From contig NC_092874.1 of NCBI RefSeq assembly GCF_028372415.1, forward strand, positions 335,376,651 through 335,440,650: a stretch of 64,000 bases of DNA, written 5' to 3'. This DNA is from Notamacropus eugenii (taxonomy: Eukaryota; Chordata; Mammalia; Diprotodontia; Macropodidae). Positions 22,726-33,589 of the stretch are shown here, piece after piece; position 1 is the first letter of the stretch, and each line of letters begins with the position of its first letter. Made by a program: the position numbers and the translations under genes. Below the pieces are notes generated by a model. It searched no databases. It was not told the origin of the DNA and saw nothing but the letters and a program-made list of their open reading frames with translations.

Positions 22726-23522
22726 CTCGCCTCCTGGTCCTCCCAGCCAGCGTTTGGGGACTGGGATTCAAATGCTGCTTCACGCCTTAGGGCTTTTGGC
22801 GGGGGCAGGGCTGCTATTCAGTGTGAGAATTAAGTTCAGATGGTCAGGTCGGGGCAGGGCCGCCTCTCAGGCTCAGTTCCCTCAGGGGGTTTATGTACAG
22901 ACCTTCCACAATGGATCCAGGCTCCCGCCCACTTGGGGAGCCCCTGTCTGCCACCGCCTCTCAGCTTCTATCTCCCGGGGGGGGGGGGCCGAGCCATGGG
23001 GGCACCCCACTCCCCTCTCGACCCGCCAAAGAGACTCTCTCACCAACCCCCGTCACCTGTGGGTGGAGGGGCTTGTGCCGCCGCTGGAGATCCCGTCCCT
23101 AAAGCCTGCTCGGATCTGTACCTCTCGGAGCCGCGCCTGCCGCAGGTCTGGGCTGGGCTCCGTGTCTGCAGCATGACGGACCTTTTGCGAGAGGTTTGCA
23201 GGTCCCTCTGTGGGTGGAGGGACCCACGTGGCCGCTGGAGATCCCGTCCCCGAAGCCCGCTCGGATCTTTTCCTCTCGGTGCCGCGGCTGCTGCAGGGCT
23301 GCCCTCTGCTCCCAGACCCGGCGCCCATTCTGCAGCGCGAAGGACCCCCCGCGAGAGGTTTGCAGGTCTCTCTGGAACAGAAATCTCCCTCGCTCCAATA
23401 TTCCATGGCCTCTGGGTGCAGAATTCACCGTGAGTTGGTCCCCTCTAGCCGTTCTGTGGGTTGTGGGTTCGGAGCTATGTGTATGTGCGTCTTTCTACTC
23501 CACCATCTTGGCTCCGCCCCCC
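22726..23522 (-). promoter_or_regulatory. CpG-rich 5' UTR/promoter of the HAL1-like element with tandem monomers
   Basis: CpG is dense here, unlike the flanking DNA. Two diverged tandem units are visible, 23057-23207 (151 bp) and 23208-23371 (164 bp). Both contain CTGTGGGTGGAGG, CTGGAGATCCCGTCCC, GCTCGGATCT and GAGAGGTTTGCAGGTC. Tandem 5' UTR monomers act as promoters in rodent L1; here that role is inferred. The extreme 5' end carries the AAGATGG YY1-like motif. Confidence 0.65.
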
Positions 23523-23575
23523 TATAGTAGGTGTTTTTAAAATATTTATTGATTTATCCTTGATTGATATGCACA

Positions 23576-24424
23576 GGGTTATCAGACACCCACCCTGAAA
23601 CTGGATTTGACTCACTTTTCAAAGGCCTCACACACTTCTACAAAGTTCCATAATAGTAGCCAGCTTTTAACTACAGGTCGTCAACATACTTCATTATTAC
23701 TCCTTAAGTTGTCCACAACATGCCAGCCTCTATACCCTTCATGTGAGTCCAACAGAGATTAGCCTCAAGAAGCTTAGTGCTGTCCTTTGCAGTAGTGCTG
23801 ACATGGATCACTAGTCTTGGCTTTACCTTGTTCCCTGTCCAGAGTTCTGACACTAAAGTTATAGACATATTAGGAAGGAAGTATAAGCATCACAAAGGTA
23901 TTTATATTTTTTAAAAGGAAACTGGATCCCTTCTAAACAATCTCTATTTTCCCAGTGTTGGGGTGTGGGGTGATAGGGGAGATGACACATGAGTTATTTT
24001 GGGGAAGGGTGGGCAGGACAGATCAGATAGTTAATATCTACTACCCTACTGTCTGATGAAATTACCAACCTGCACCTTTTAGATGTACCACTGATGCTTC
24101 TTAGCATTATCTTCTGGGAGTACACATTGAAATTGTTTGGCCAATGATAGCCTTCAGTGTTCTCTGACCTCTTCTGACTTTTCAAACCCCTCTCTTCACT
24201 GTTAAACCTTTGTTACTTACTGCAAAGAACCCATCATCCTTTATCCCAGGTCTATGGAGTTTTTATTTAAGCTTATTTTATACTATCACCACAAAAGTTG
24301 ATGGAACACAAAGTGTCCCTTTGGCCCCCACCAAGAGATGCCTAAACTAAATCAAGTGATTTTTGCAGATGGAAAAGTCCTCAAAACCCCCAAAACAATG
24401 CTCTAATGTTAGAATTTCTGGACC
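23576..24424. other. No recognised feature
   Basis: Mixed-composition sequence with no frame or repeat that I can support. The same applies to 12890-13340, 14130-14790, 20000-20520 and 27400-27830. Confidence 0.4.
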
Positions 24425-24450
24425 ATGACAGAAAATTGGGGGATATTTGG

Positions 24451-25549
24451 TACATCTTTTTCCATTTGACCAAGTCTACTTTTTAAGGAGTTATTTTCTT
24501 CAGTGAATTTCTGTACTTCTTTTTCCATTTTTTTATGCTACCTTTATCCTTCCCCCCCTCATGATTCTGTCATATTTCTCTCACTTCTTTTCCCATTTTT
24601 TTCTCCCCCTCGTATTTGATTTTTAAAATCCTTTTTGAGCTCTTCCAGGAGTTCTTTATTGGGCCTGACACCAATTCACTTTCCTTTGAGGCTTCATATG
24701 TAGCTGTTTTGATACTGTTGTCCTCTTCTGAGTTTGTGTTTTCATCTTTCCTGTCACTGTAGTAACCTTCTCATTTTCCCAGCCTATTTTTTGACTTATC
24801 ATTCTGCTTCTGGAGTAGAGGGGGCACTATCCTAAGCTTCAGGTTTTTCATGCTTCTGTTTTCAGAGATAATTCTGAGGACCTGTAAGTTTTTGGTTCTT
24901 CCAAGTTTGTATGATTTAAGGGGAGGTGTGATCCCTGATCTCCTGGCTTGTGTCTGTGAGAAACCACAAGCACTCTTTTCTGCCCTGGACCTGTGACCAG
25001 GATCCCCTTTACCTTGAAGTAACATACACTAGTGTGCTAGTGCTCCTTCTCACACTGGGACTGTGAACTAGATCCCTATTTGGTCAATACAACAGAGTCC
25101 TAAAACCAGTGCCAGCAAAGTGTCCCCTATAATCTCCTTCTGACCAGTTGTCCTGTCCCCTTACTATCTGTGGGCTGAGAGCTCTGGGACTTGGTGCTGC
25201 TGATTCAATTATCCCCAAGGCCAGCATTGGCTTGTTGGGGCATGGGACCTAACTTCTGGTTTATGCAGGGACACAAGGCCTCGCTGTTGGCTTGTACCAG
25301 GTATAGGACCTTGCTTCTGGCTTGCCCAGGCTACCTGCACTGACCTGTATTCCACTTTCACCTCAGTGAGACAGACATTTCCTGTCAACCTTCTAAGTTG
25401 TCTTGGAATGGAAAATTGTTTCATACTGTCCTTTTGTTGGTCCTGCCACTCCAGAATTCATTTTAAAGCATTACTTCAAAGTTCTTTGGATGGAAATTTG
25501 GGACAGCTCAGGTGAGTTCCCACCTTATTCCACCATCTTGGCTCCAGAA
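24451..25549 (-). mobile_element. L1/HAL1 5' portion (5' UTR and start of ORF1), decayed
   Basis: The right end (25527-25545) reads TATTCCACCATCTTGGCTCC, the reverse of an L1 5' terminus. Moving left are 5' UTR-like sequence and then a degraded ORF1 coiled-coil region (AATTTCTGTACTTCTTTTTCC, CTTTTTGAGCTCTTCCA). Flanks 24425-24450 and 25550-25574 look like a diverged target-site duplication (shared GGGATATTTGG core). No ORF1 C-terminus or poly-A is seen. Confidence 0.6.
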
Positions 25550-25639
25550 ATGCCAAAAATTGAGGGATATTTGGAAAGCTATGGATCTATGACCAGAATT
25601 GGACTTTAAAGGACACATTTCAGAAAAAAAATGGGAATA

Positions 25640-27210
25640 AATCTTATTTGCCCAAGATCACACTCACTCAATCAACAAACATTTATTAAGCATATACTAT
25701 GTGCCAAGTACTGTGCTTACAAATAAGAAAATGTAAGAGCCCTCAAAAAGTTTATGTCATACTAACAGAGGTACAACTTATTTACGGATAAATAAAGATG
25801 TAATATATACAGATTTAAATATTCAGTGATCTTTTTTAGGGGAAGTGACAACTGAATCAGTAAAGTCCTACTGAAGAAGACTGAGGGTTCCAAGAGGTGA
25901 AGGTGAGAAAAAAACACATTTAAGGCATGTGAAACTTCCTGTATAAAGACTTGGAGATAGTAAATTGAATGTTATACATGGGCAACTGCAAGAAGACCAG
26001 AAAGAAAGTGTCATTAGCCTGGAAAAATAAGCTGAGGCCAGATCATGTAAGGCTTTAAATGTTAAAAAGAAGAGTTTATGCTTTATCCTAAGGGCAATGG
26101 GGAGCCACTGTAGTTTCTTGATCAGAGGAGTCTCATGACTATGACACCTTTAGTAATATCAGGATGGTGGCTATGTGGCTGAAGGATTGAAGAGAGAGAA
26201 TGGTTGCTTGCAGTAAGATTAGTTAGGAGAATATTGCAATACTTCAAGCAAAAAAAAAAATACAAAGGGCATGTACCAGAGTAATGATAATGCTAGAAAA
26301 GAGAAGGGAATAGATGTGAGAGATGTTATAGAACAGACATGTCTTGGCAACTGTGATTGTAAATGAAGGATGAGTAATAGTAAAAAATCAAGGATGACTC
26401 AGAGATTGTGAATGTGGGCAACTGGAAGAGTGGCAGAACCCTTGTGAGAAATAGGTTAAAAAGAAGAGAGGGTTATGGGAAAGAATAATAAGTTCTGTTT
26501 TGGACATGTTGAGTTTGAGATATATATGGGACGTGTAAAGTGAAGATGTCAAGCAACAGTAGAACATGTGAAAACAGAGATCAAGAAGTGAAGGCTATCC
26601 ATGAAGCTTTGGGAATCATCTACATAGGGGTAAAAGATAGTTGAATTCATGGGAACAAATTGTATCACTGAGTTAGAGTGAAGAGAAAGAAAAGAAGAGA
26701 TCTTAGCTCAGAATGCTGAGGCATACCCATACATAGACAGTAGGATGTGGTTATGAACATGAAAAGGAGACCAAAAAGGATAGGTTCAGCAAATAGAAAG
26801 AGAACCACGACAGTGCAGTGTCATGAAAACTCAATAAGGAGAGAGTATCTAGAAGGAAAGGGTGATCCATAGAGTAAAATGCTGCAGAGAGGTCAAGAAG
26901 GAGAAGGACTGAGAAAAAGCCACTGGATTTAACAATAAAGAGATTGTTGGTGACTTTGGAGAAATTAGTTTCATTTGAGTGAAGGGTGCAGAAGTCAGAT
27001 TGCAAGGGATTGAGAAGTGAGTAGGAAGGGAGAAAGAGGGGCCAATAGATATAAAGACCTTTTTCCAGGAGTTTGGCTGTGAAAGGGAGGAGAGTGACAG
27101 GATGATGTCTTCAGACAATGGTAGACCCAGGTAAGAGTTTCTTAAGGATGGAAGAGACTTCATGGAAGAGCCAGTGAATAAATGATAGATCTGGGACTAG
27201 TTTACTAACT
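25640..27210 (-). mobile_element. CR1-clade (L2/L3-type) LINE fragment with reverse transcriptase remnant
   Basis: On minus, 26751-27005 encodes LLLLDLSAAFYSMDHPFLLD and ALSWFSFYL, the CR1/L2 reverse transcriptase block (D-x-x-x-AFD-x-x-DH). The + strand carries the usual reverse-orientation phrases (GGAGCCACTGTAGTTTCTTGA, CATGTTGAGTTTGAGATAT, GCTGCAGAGAGGTCAAG). Frames are broken. Confidence 0.75.
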
Positions 27211-27894
27211 CCCAGGATGGTGTCCTTGCCAGCATATCACACTGCTTCTCAGTAGTTAAATCAGCTAAGATGTCTGATGTATATGTCTTGTCCTTTGTTA
27301 TAAACTTCCTGAGGATGGGGACAGCTTAAACCCCCTCTATGTTCCCTTGAAAAACTTGGGCCAGGACCTCGTACAGAAAATTTTTTAATTGAAACATACT
27401 ACAATCCCCTAGGAGCTAAACATGAGTGATCCCTTCCCCTTATTATCTTACATTCTGCTTGGGGAGAAAGTATATAAAAGAATCTAAGAGGTATTCACAT
27501 CATATGCTCCTGTTTCCTGGATTTTTCCCCCACTTCTTTGAGGGGAAGGGCAATACAATGTCACAATTACTCTTGACTTTGTTCACTGAGATTCCCTTCT
27601 CCTTTTAATATTTTGCTCCCCACTTCCAACTCCTCTTTTCCACCGCCCCATGGCTAGGAATTGAAGGATGCCTTCCTTGAGGTTCTGGATTCAGACACTA
27701 TCAGCTGGGTTCCAAAAATACCTGAGGAAATTGGTGCTTGAGTTGTATGACATCATGGCCACTAGGTGTCACTGTCTCTCCACTTAACAACTACAGATGG
27801 GGTGGGAGTCAGGAGTGGACGGACTACACATGTATGAGCTTTTTTTGTGTATGTGTGTGTATGTGTGTGAGAACCAGAGCACTTCGCCTCTCAC

Positions 27895-28075
27895 ATCTTT
27901 TTTTTCTTTTAAAGAGCATTTTATTTTTTTCAACTACATGTAAAGACAATTTTAAAATTCATCTATAAATAACACCTTGAGTTCCAAAAATTCTCCCTCC
28001 TTTGCTCATTTACCTCCTCTGTAAGCAATTTGGCATAGGTCATATATGTGCAATCTATATGTATGAACTTTAAGA
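27895..28075 (-). mobile_element. Short L1 3' UTR fragment
   Basis: A T-run at 27899 is followed by AGAGCATTTTATTTTTTTCAACTACATG and CATATATGTGCAATC, matching the 3' UTR of the other L1 copies in reverse. Confidence 0.5.
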
Positions 28076-28199
28076 CTTTTTAGAAATTTAGAACTGGAAA
28101 AGTCCTTAGACATAATTTACTCCAATCTCTGTTTTATAGAAAAGACAACCAAGTCCCAGGAGTGAAAGTGAATGTTAAAGTTGGGCACTGAATTAGTGG

Positions 28200-28665
28200 T
28201 CCATCAATCAACAAGTCTTTATTAAACCCCTACTTTGTGCCAGACACTGTACTAACTTCTGGGGATATATAACAAAAAAAATGAAACAGTCCCTGACTTT
28301 ATAGAATTATATGTACAACAGAGACACAAGACAAATCCAAGATCATTTTAGTGGGAGTCCTAGGTACCTGGAGGAATCATGAAAGGCTTTGTGTTAGAGA
28401 TGGTATATAAGCTGAGCTTTGTAGGGAAATAAAAAGGGATTCTAAGAGAGGAGGTGAGAAGGAAGTGCATTCCAGACATGAAAGACCACCAAAGTAGAGG
28501 CAGGAGTTGTAATGTTGCACATAAGTAACAGCAAAAAAGATCAAGTTGACTAGACTATAGAGTGGGTGAAGGGGATGCTTCGTGCAGAAGAAGCCATAAC
28601 CATTGTGGTCCAAGGAAAAAGTCATCAATAGGTAGGAAAGGGGCTGTTCCACTGTGGCAGTAAAA
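28200..28665 (-). mobile_element. CR1/L3-like LINE fragment
   Basis: Same family phrases as 25640-27210: ACAGTCCCTGACTTTATAGAA, TTGGAAAGTGCATTCCAGAC-like, AAGCTGAGCTTTGTAGGG. Shorter pieces lie at about 5690-5995, 43870-44055, 47690-47930, 51170-51400, 58720-58890 and 61925-62200. Confidence 0.6.
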
Positions 28666-28671
28666 TTAATT

Positions 28672-28908
28672 AGGATGTTTTTGTTGTTTTGCTGTTTTCC
28701 AGTTGTGTCTGACCTTTTGAGGTTTTCTTGGCAAACATACTGCAGTGGTTTGCCATTTCCTTCTCTGACTCATTTGACAGATGAGGAAACTGAGGCAAAC
28801 AGGGTTAAGTGATTTGCGCAGGATCACACAGCTAGTAGGTGTTTGAGGCCAGATTTGAACTCAGGCAGGTAAATTACCTGGCACTTTGTCCACCTAGCTA
28901 CCCAAGCT
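28672..28908 (-). repeat. Marsupial CORE-SINE (MAR1-type)
   Basis: Antisense copy: TTTCCAGTTGTGTCTGACC, GTGGTTTGCCATTTCCTTC, GATCACACAGCTAGTAGG, CCACCTAGCTACC. Confidence 0.85.
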
Positions 28909-28911
28909 GCA

Positions 28912-30150
28912 ATCTGCATGTCCTAGTGAGATACTGCTGGGTCATATTTAGAAAATCACCCTTATTATAGTCAATAAGCTGCTAACTTCTGTAATGATCC
29001 GTCTCTTTAGCATCAATATTCTTGTTCTAAAAGATGGCTGCCAATCATACAATGTTATGCTCTGGGAAGAATCAAAATTGCAGGTCAATTAAAGATCAAT
29101 GGAAAGTTGAATTGTGACTCTAAGCGGGCTGTGGCATCTTCCAGTAGTGCCTTACGTGTGAAGGCTGACGTAAAAGACATTAATTAGTAGAGACAGCATT
29201 ACCAGAAGAGGAGGTGGATCAGTCATGTAATGAGGGGAGAAAACAGAGAAGAGTCATAGCTACAGAAATACTCTTGAGATATTAAAAGAGGATTTACAGA
29301 AACACTTCAGAGAGAATCAATTCCTCTCTCATACTATTTGACTATAAGCCCAACCCAATATCTATTTGTAGTGCCTCTCCAAATAAACATGTACCAAAAT
29401 GTACTACTCATCCAGCTGCATGTCCTAATTGTGACAATATGTATTTTCCACTTACTTGGTTATATTTTTCATTAAGGAAGCTCTGTAGATTTTCAGTTTG
29501 ATTCAACTAATACCAGTGTCAAAGGGCCATTGGAAAACCTCATGACTGACAAGATTCTTTTATTGAACCCTGTTCTATTGAACATCTTGCACTTCATTGG
29601 TAAACACCTTACATGAGTGTATGTCTCTCTGTTTTATGCCTTGTTTTATATTAATACTCAGCACATCTTGGAAGAAAAAAACTCCACAGTCTATGTTTAT
29701 GACACAAGCCAGTAAGGGACAAGTTCATTAATTAAATAAGTCTAAGCATCTCTGCTTAAAGAGAGAAATCCAAAAAGATAGAAATTCATCCATATTCTCA
29801 TTTACCTTCTTTTCCCCAAATTCTGTGAATTTAATTGTTGATTCCTTTTTTCTTTTTTCTATGATTATTTATTTTTCTCCACCACCTTTTCTCATCTTTC
29901 CTTTTCCTAAAGAAATAGGTGTGTTTCTAAATTTCCCCTCTCTCTTGCTCTCCTTTTGTGGTGGTCTTTTCTAGGAATTTTTCATTACTTTGTACTCTTT
30001 ATTTCTCTCTTTCCTAGAATTTTGAGTTCTGTTTTCTAATTCATTGTCCCTTCTTTGTTCTATGTTCTTGATGAAAACATCAGGGGTACAACACCATTTT
30101 TATGTTATTGTGTTTGTGGAGCTTATTCAAATCTCCTTTCCTCTTGTGAG
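28912..30150. other. No recognised feature
   Basis: Possibly old LINE remnants (T-rich 29840-30010), not assignable. The stretches 30840-31250, 33030-33585, 34965-35395, 36430-37265 and 37970-38765 are likewise unassigned. Confidence 0.4.
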
Positions 30151-30177
30151 CATGGCAGCTAGATAGTACAGTAGATG

Positions 30178-30349
30178 CAAGGATGGAGAACCTTCCACAT
30201 ATAACTTGAGTATGACCTTTTGACTGAGTCCAAGTTTTACAGAACAAATCCGGGGATTTGTTCTGTGAAGTTTGGATTCAATCAAAGGGCCATACTTGAG
30301 GACCTAGAGGGCCTCATGTGGCCTTGAGGCCATAGGTTCCCCACCCCTG
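30178..30349. mobile_element. hAT-type MITE with terminal inverted repeats
   Basis: The 16-bp terminal repeats CAAGGATGGAGAACCT (30178) and AGGTTCCCCACCCCTG (ending 30349) are 13/16 complementary. A near-palindromic core ACAGAACAAATCC/GGATTTGTTCTGT lies at 30239-30266. It is inserted in a SINE. Confidence 0.7.
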
Positions 30350-30479
30350 GTAGAGTGTTGGGTCTGCAATCAGAGATACCTGAGTTCAAATTCAGCCTCA
30401 GATACTTATTAGTTGTATGACTTTGGGTAAGCCACTTAAGCTCTGTTCACCTCAGTTTCCTCATCTGTAAAATGGAGAT

Positions 30480-30728
30480 GGGCAGCTAAGTGGTACAGTG
30501 GATGGAGTGTTAGGTCTGGAGACAGGAAGACTCATCTTCCTGAGCTCAGAATTGGCCTCAGACACTTACTTGACCCTGGGCAAAGTCACTGAACTTTGTC
30601 TCAGTTTCCTCATCTGTAAAATGAACTGGAGAAGGAAATGAAAACCATTCCAGTATCTTTGCCAAGAAAGTCCCCCAAAAGGGTCACAAAGAATTGAACA
30701 TAACTGAAAAATGACTAAGCAATTTTTA
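30480..30728 (+). repeat. Marsupial CORE-SINE nested in another SINE, with target duplications
   Basis: GGGCAGCTAAGTGGTACAGT ... AACATAACTGAAAAATGAC. It is flanked by AAAATGGAGAT (30469-30479) and AAAATGGGGAT (30729-30739), 10/11 identical. Confidence 0.75.
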
Positions 30729-31249
30729 AAAATGGGGATTAATAATAGCGCCTGCTGTGAGGATCAAATGAGCTAATAATTGTAAAGTGCCTAGAACATA
30801 GTAAGCACTAGAGAAATGTTAGTTGTCATTGCATATAATTCTATTTTGTGTTTTGATGGTGTCTTAGAGATACCCATTCATAAAGAAAGTTATGTTGATT
30901 GATGATTGTCACTCTGTACTCTGGGACATGAGACATAATGCTAACATCCTCCCTTCCCCCTTTGCCATGAATTCTCACTGTTCCTAAGGTCAGATCATAC
31001 TATCTCTGGTACTATGTTTCCTACCACCTCCCTGGATAGTGGTTGCTTCCAGAGCTCATGCTCTCAGGGTGGAATACAATTCTGATAATCACAATTCTTG
31101 TTCAGAAAAGTAGGTCTCCTATCTTGACTATTTTTACCCCTTCTCCCAGACAAACTTCTCTCTTACCATAGACACAACTTCCCTGCCCCATCACGAGAAC
31201 TTTCCTTAATATCACGCTTTCTAGAGTGAAGCTACATTTCATTCCTGTC

Positions 31250-33025
31250 ACACTCCATTATTTTTAAAATTCTTTTTTATTTTATAATTTTGTTGTTTTT
31301 ATCCTATCCTCTCACAGCTTACCACATGTCCCTTACAGAGGTGATTAATGAAATTACAATCTTTTCTTGGTTCAGCTCCAGTCATTGGGATTACATTCTC
31401 AACTGCCTTCTACGTGTTGACTTCTCTTTCTCTGTTCCAATGACTTTCCATTGTATTATTCTTCCTATGAAAGATATTGATTCACTTACAGAGATGGGTG
31501 GCATTTTAGCCAAGGAATATTATTTTAGCTTTTCCCTCTTCTCCATATTCTTTAAGACCTCCTGGAGTCCTTTTTGTCTCTTGATGCTCTCTCTTTACTC
31601 TTTCTTTCCTCTCTTTGTCTAATTAATTTTGTTTAAAAATGGTGTCTAAATATGAAAGAACTGTTTTCATTGCTTAGTCTTATAAAAAATACTTGTACTT
31701 ATTTATCTTATTTTCCTTTTGTTTACAGTGTTTGGAAATAAAACATTCAACTTTCTTTTTTTTCCCTGTAGGAACAACTTAAATCCCTCTCTTTTGTTGA
31801 AGATCCACATTTTAAAATTTATGTTTAAGATTACCTTTGGAGAATATGGTGTTTTTAAGAATATGTTATTTTTGGTAGCAACTTGAGCTCCTTTGCTTTA
31901 TGGAGTATCCTATTCCATCCTTTTGGTGATTTCTTGTGACTTTGGAGTAGTCTTGAGTTATCTGAATTAATGTTCCTTCATAACTAAAATGCTTTCTCCT
32001 AGCTGCTTATAAAATCTATTGCTTGGAATTAAAATTATGACATTTAATCGCTACATGCCTTAGAATTTCAAGCATTAGATTTTCTCTGGAGGTGATCTGT
32101 GTTCCCTGTCCTCAAACATCCTGGGCAATTTTCTTGATTTTTTTCCTCTACCATGATATCTGGTTTATTTATCATGTTATTTTGAGAAATCTGTGCTGCT
32201 TAAGTTATTTCTACATTTCTTATCTTTAAGGTCAGTTTCTTTTGGCTTTTATAGGATTAGTATGTTATTTAAAAGTTAATATCTTTTGCTTCTCTTTTGC
32301 CAATTTTTCCTCCATTTCTGTGGGGTTTTTGTTTTTTGTTTTTTAGTTTCACACTCCTATTTCTTTGGAGAGTCTCCATCATGTGCCCTAATTTTTCCAA
32401 TACCATTATTTATCTTCCTTAATTTTATATTAAAATTTTCTATTTGGAATTTAGGCTTACATCTTTATACTTAGAATTTTGGTGTTTCAGTCTTTTTCTT
32501 TTATTCCATTTATACAATTCTTGCTTCTTCCCTCACTCTTCAGCCCCATTCCCTTCCACTATTGAACTAACTTCAGTTTGTACTGTAGGCTGAGTGTACT
32601 CAGCTATCTCAAGTTGGGATCAGGGAGAGCTGTACACAAAGTGGACTGGGGGAAGAAGACTGATCTCAACTAGGTTTCTAGTCCCTTCTTCTTCACCTAG
32701 TTCTGTGCTGTAGTGTCTTTTACCCTTTTATCCCTTCTCCCCTTCCCTGCCCCTGTGAAAGTCTTGAGGTTTATACTATAAGTTTATGAAGCTTAAATAG
32801 GTTAAATTCAGCGTATGGGGTGGGATAAGTGTAAAGATGGTGAACTGGAGTTTTAAATATTTGTTTGATATTATTTTATGAAGTTTAAAAAAAATAAACT
32901 AGATATGTCTTACCTTCTTACCTAATTTATCTTTTTATCTTGTGTATCTAGGTTCAATTATTCCATATTTGGTCAGTATTTCCTTTCTTTTTGGAGGTTT
33001 GTGGAATATAATTATTCCACCATCT
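31250..33025 (-). mobile_element. Old L1/HAL1 copy with 5' end and degraded ORF1
   Basis: The right end has TTATTCCACCATCTT (33010-33024), an L1 5' terminus in reverse. At 31905-32150 the sequence parallels the ORF1 region of the younger element (TATCCTATTCCATCCTTTTG, TAGCTGCTTATAAAAT, CTGGGCAATTTTCTTGAT). No open ORF1 remains. The left part is T-rich 3' tail. Confidence 0.55.
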
Positions 33026-33589
33026 TAACAATTATATCTTACAATGCCCTTTTTCCCATGGATCTACTTCAGGCGGATCCCCTTGTTTAGGTTCAGTATT
33101 GGGACATGCTTAGGGCTTTCGATAGTTAGCAAAAGAAAAGGTCATCCATAGTACAGAAAGGCTATCCAACAAAGGTACCGCACGATGTCATCTGGTCAGA
33201 TCTGGCAACCCTCATTTCCATATTGAAGTGCATATGGTCAGAAGGAGGTTGTGGTCCCCACCCAGCAAGGACAAAACAGAGGGACCCGGACCCTATGTGC
33301 ATATCTTTTTCTGCCTTTAAGTGACAAGGAAGCCACATTAATATGACCAGAGGTACCAGGAAACTTAATACGTCCTGAGCTTGACCCCCTAGTGCCAGTC
33401 ATGTCCTGGGAACTTTGTTGTCTTTTAGGAGAAAAGCTACCTAACCCAAATGGTGGATAGAGAGGAAACCCTGGTAGATAATGGTCCTATCATAAACTTG
33501 TGCACACTGAAGTTATTTAGTATCAAATATATGTTGTCATGAAGCCTCTGTGTCATGTATAAGCCTTTGGCCTCTAATTTTTTTATTCA

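Larger units (their letters stand above)
20620..23522 (-). mobile_element. Full-length HAL1-like (ORF1-only) LINE-1 derivative
   Basis: The element is flanked by perfect 16-bp target-site duplications TATAGTAGGTGTTTTT (20604-20619 and 23523-23538). Reading on the minus strand, its 5' end starts GGGGGCGGAGCCAAGATGG, the L1-type start with a YY1-like AAGATGG. A CpG-rich 5' UTR of about 830 bp, a complete ORF1, a pyrimidine-rich (+ strand) 3' region and a terminal poly-A (T run at 20620) follow. No ORF2 is present: the roughly 980 bp after ORF1 contains spacer and 3' UTR-like sequence only. This matches the half-L1 (HAL1) class known in marsupials. The intact frame and identical duplications suggest recent insertion. 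Confidence 0.85.
20520..23575 (+). repeat. L2-like LINE 3' end split by the HAL1-like insertion
   Basis: Left flank 20527-20619 (TAAATTCCCTGAAAAC ... AGCACAGTGTTCTGGTATATAGTAGGTG) joins right flank 23539-23570 (AAAATATTTATTGATTTATCC). Together they read as the typical L2 3' end (agcacagtgcctggcacatagtaggtgcttaataaatg). The HAL1-like element fell exactly in this block. Confidence 0.75.
30154..30838 (+). repeat. MIR/CORE-SINE broken by two later insertions
   Basis: The outer SINE reads GGCAGCTAGATAGTACAGTAG, then resumes after 30349 (TAGAGTGTTGGGTCTGCAAT ... CATCTGTAAAATGG) and again after 30729 (AAAATGGGGATTAATAATAG ... AGTAAGCACTAGAGAAATG). The breaks are a hAT MITE (30178-30349) and a MAR1-type SINE (30480-30728). 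Confidence 0.7.

Noticed and set aside
22754-23540. Several overlapping frames on both strands at the CpG-rich block
   Set aside because: They fall in the 5' UTR of the HAL1-like element, where CpG-rich sequence opens frames by chance.
26849-27163. 104-codon minus frame overlapping the CR1 reverse transcriptase remnant
   Set aside because: Out-of-frame shadow of the CR1-type LDLSAAF frame.
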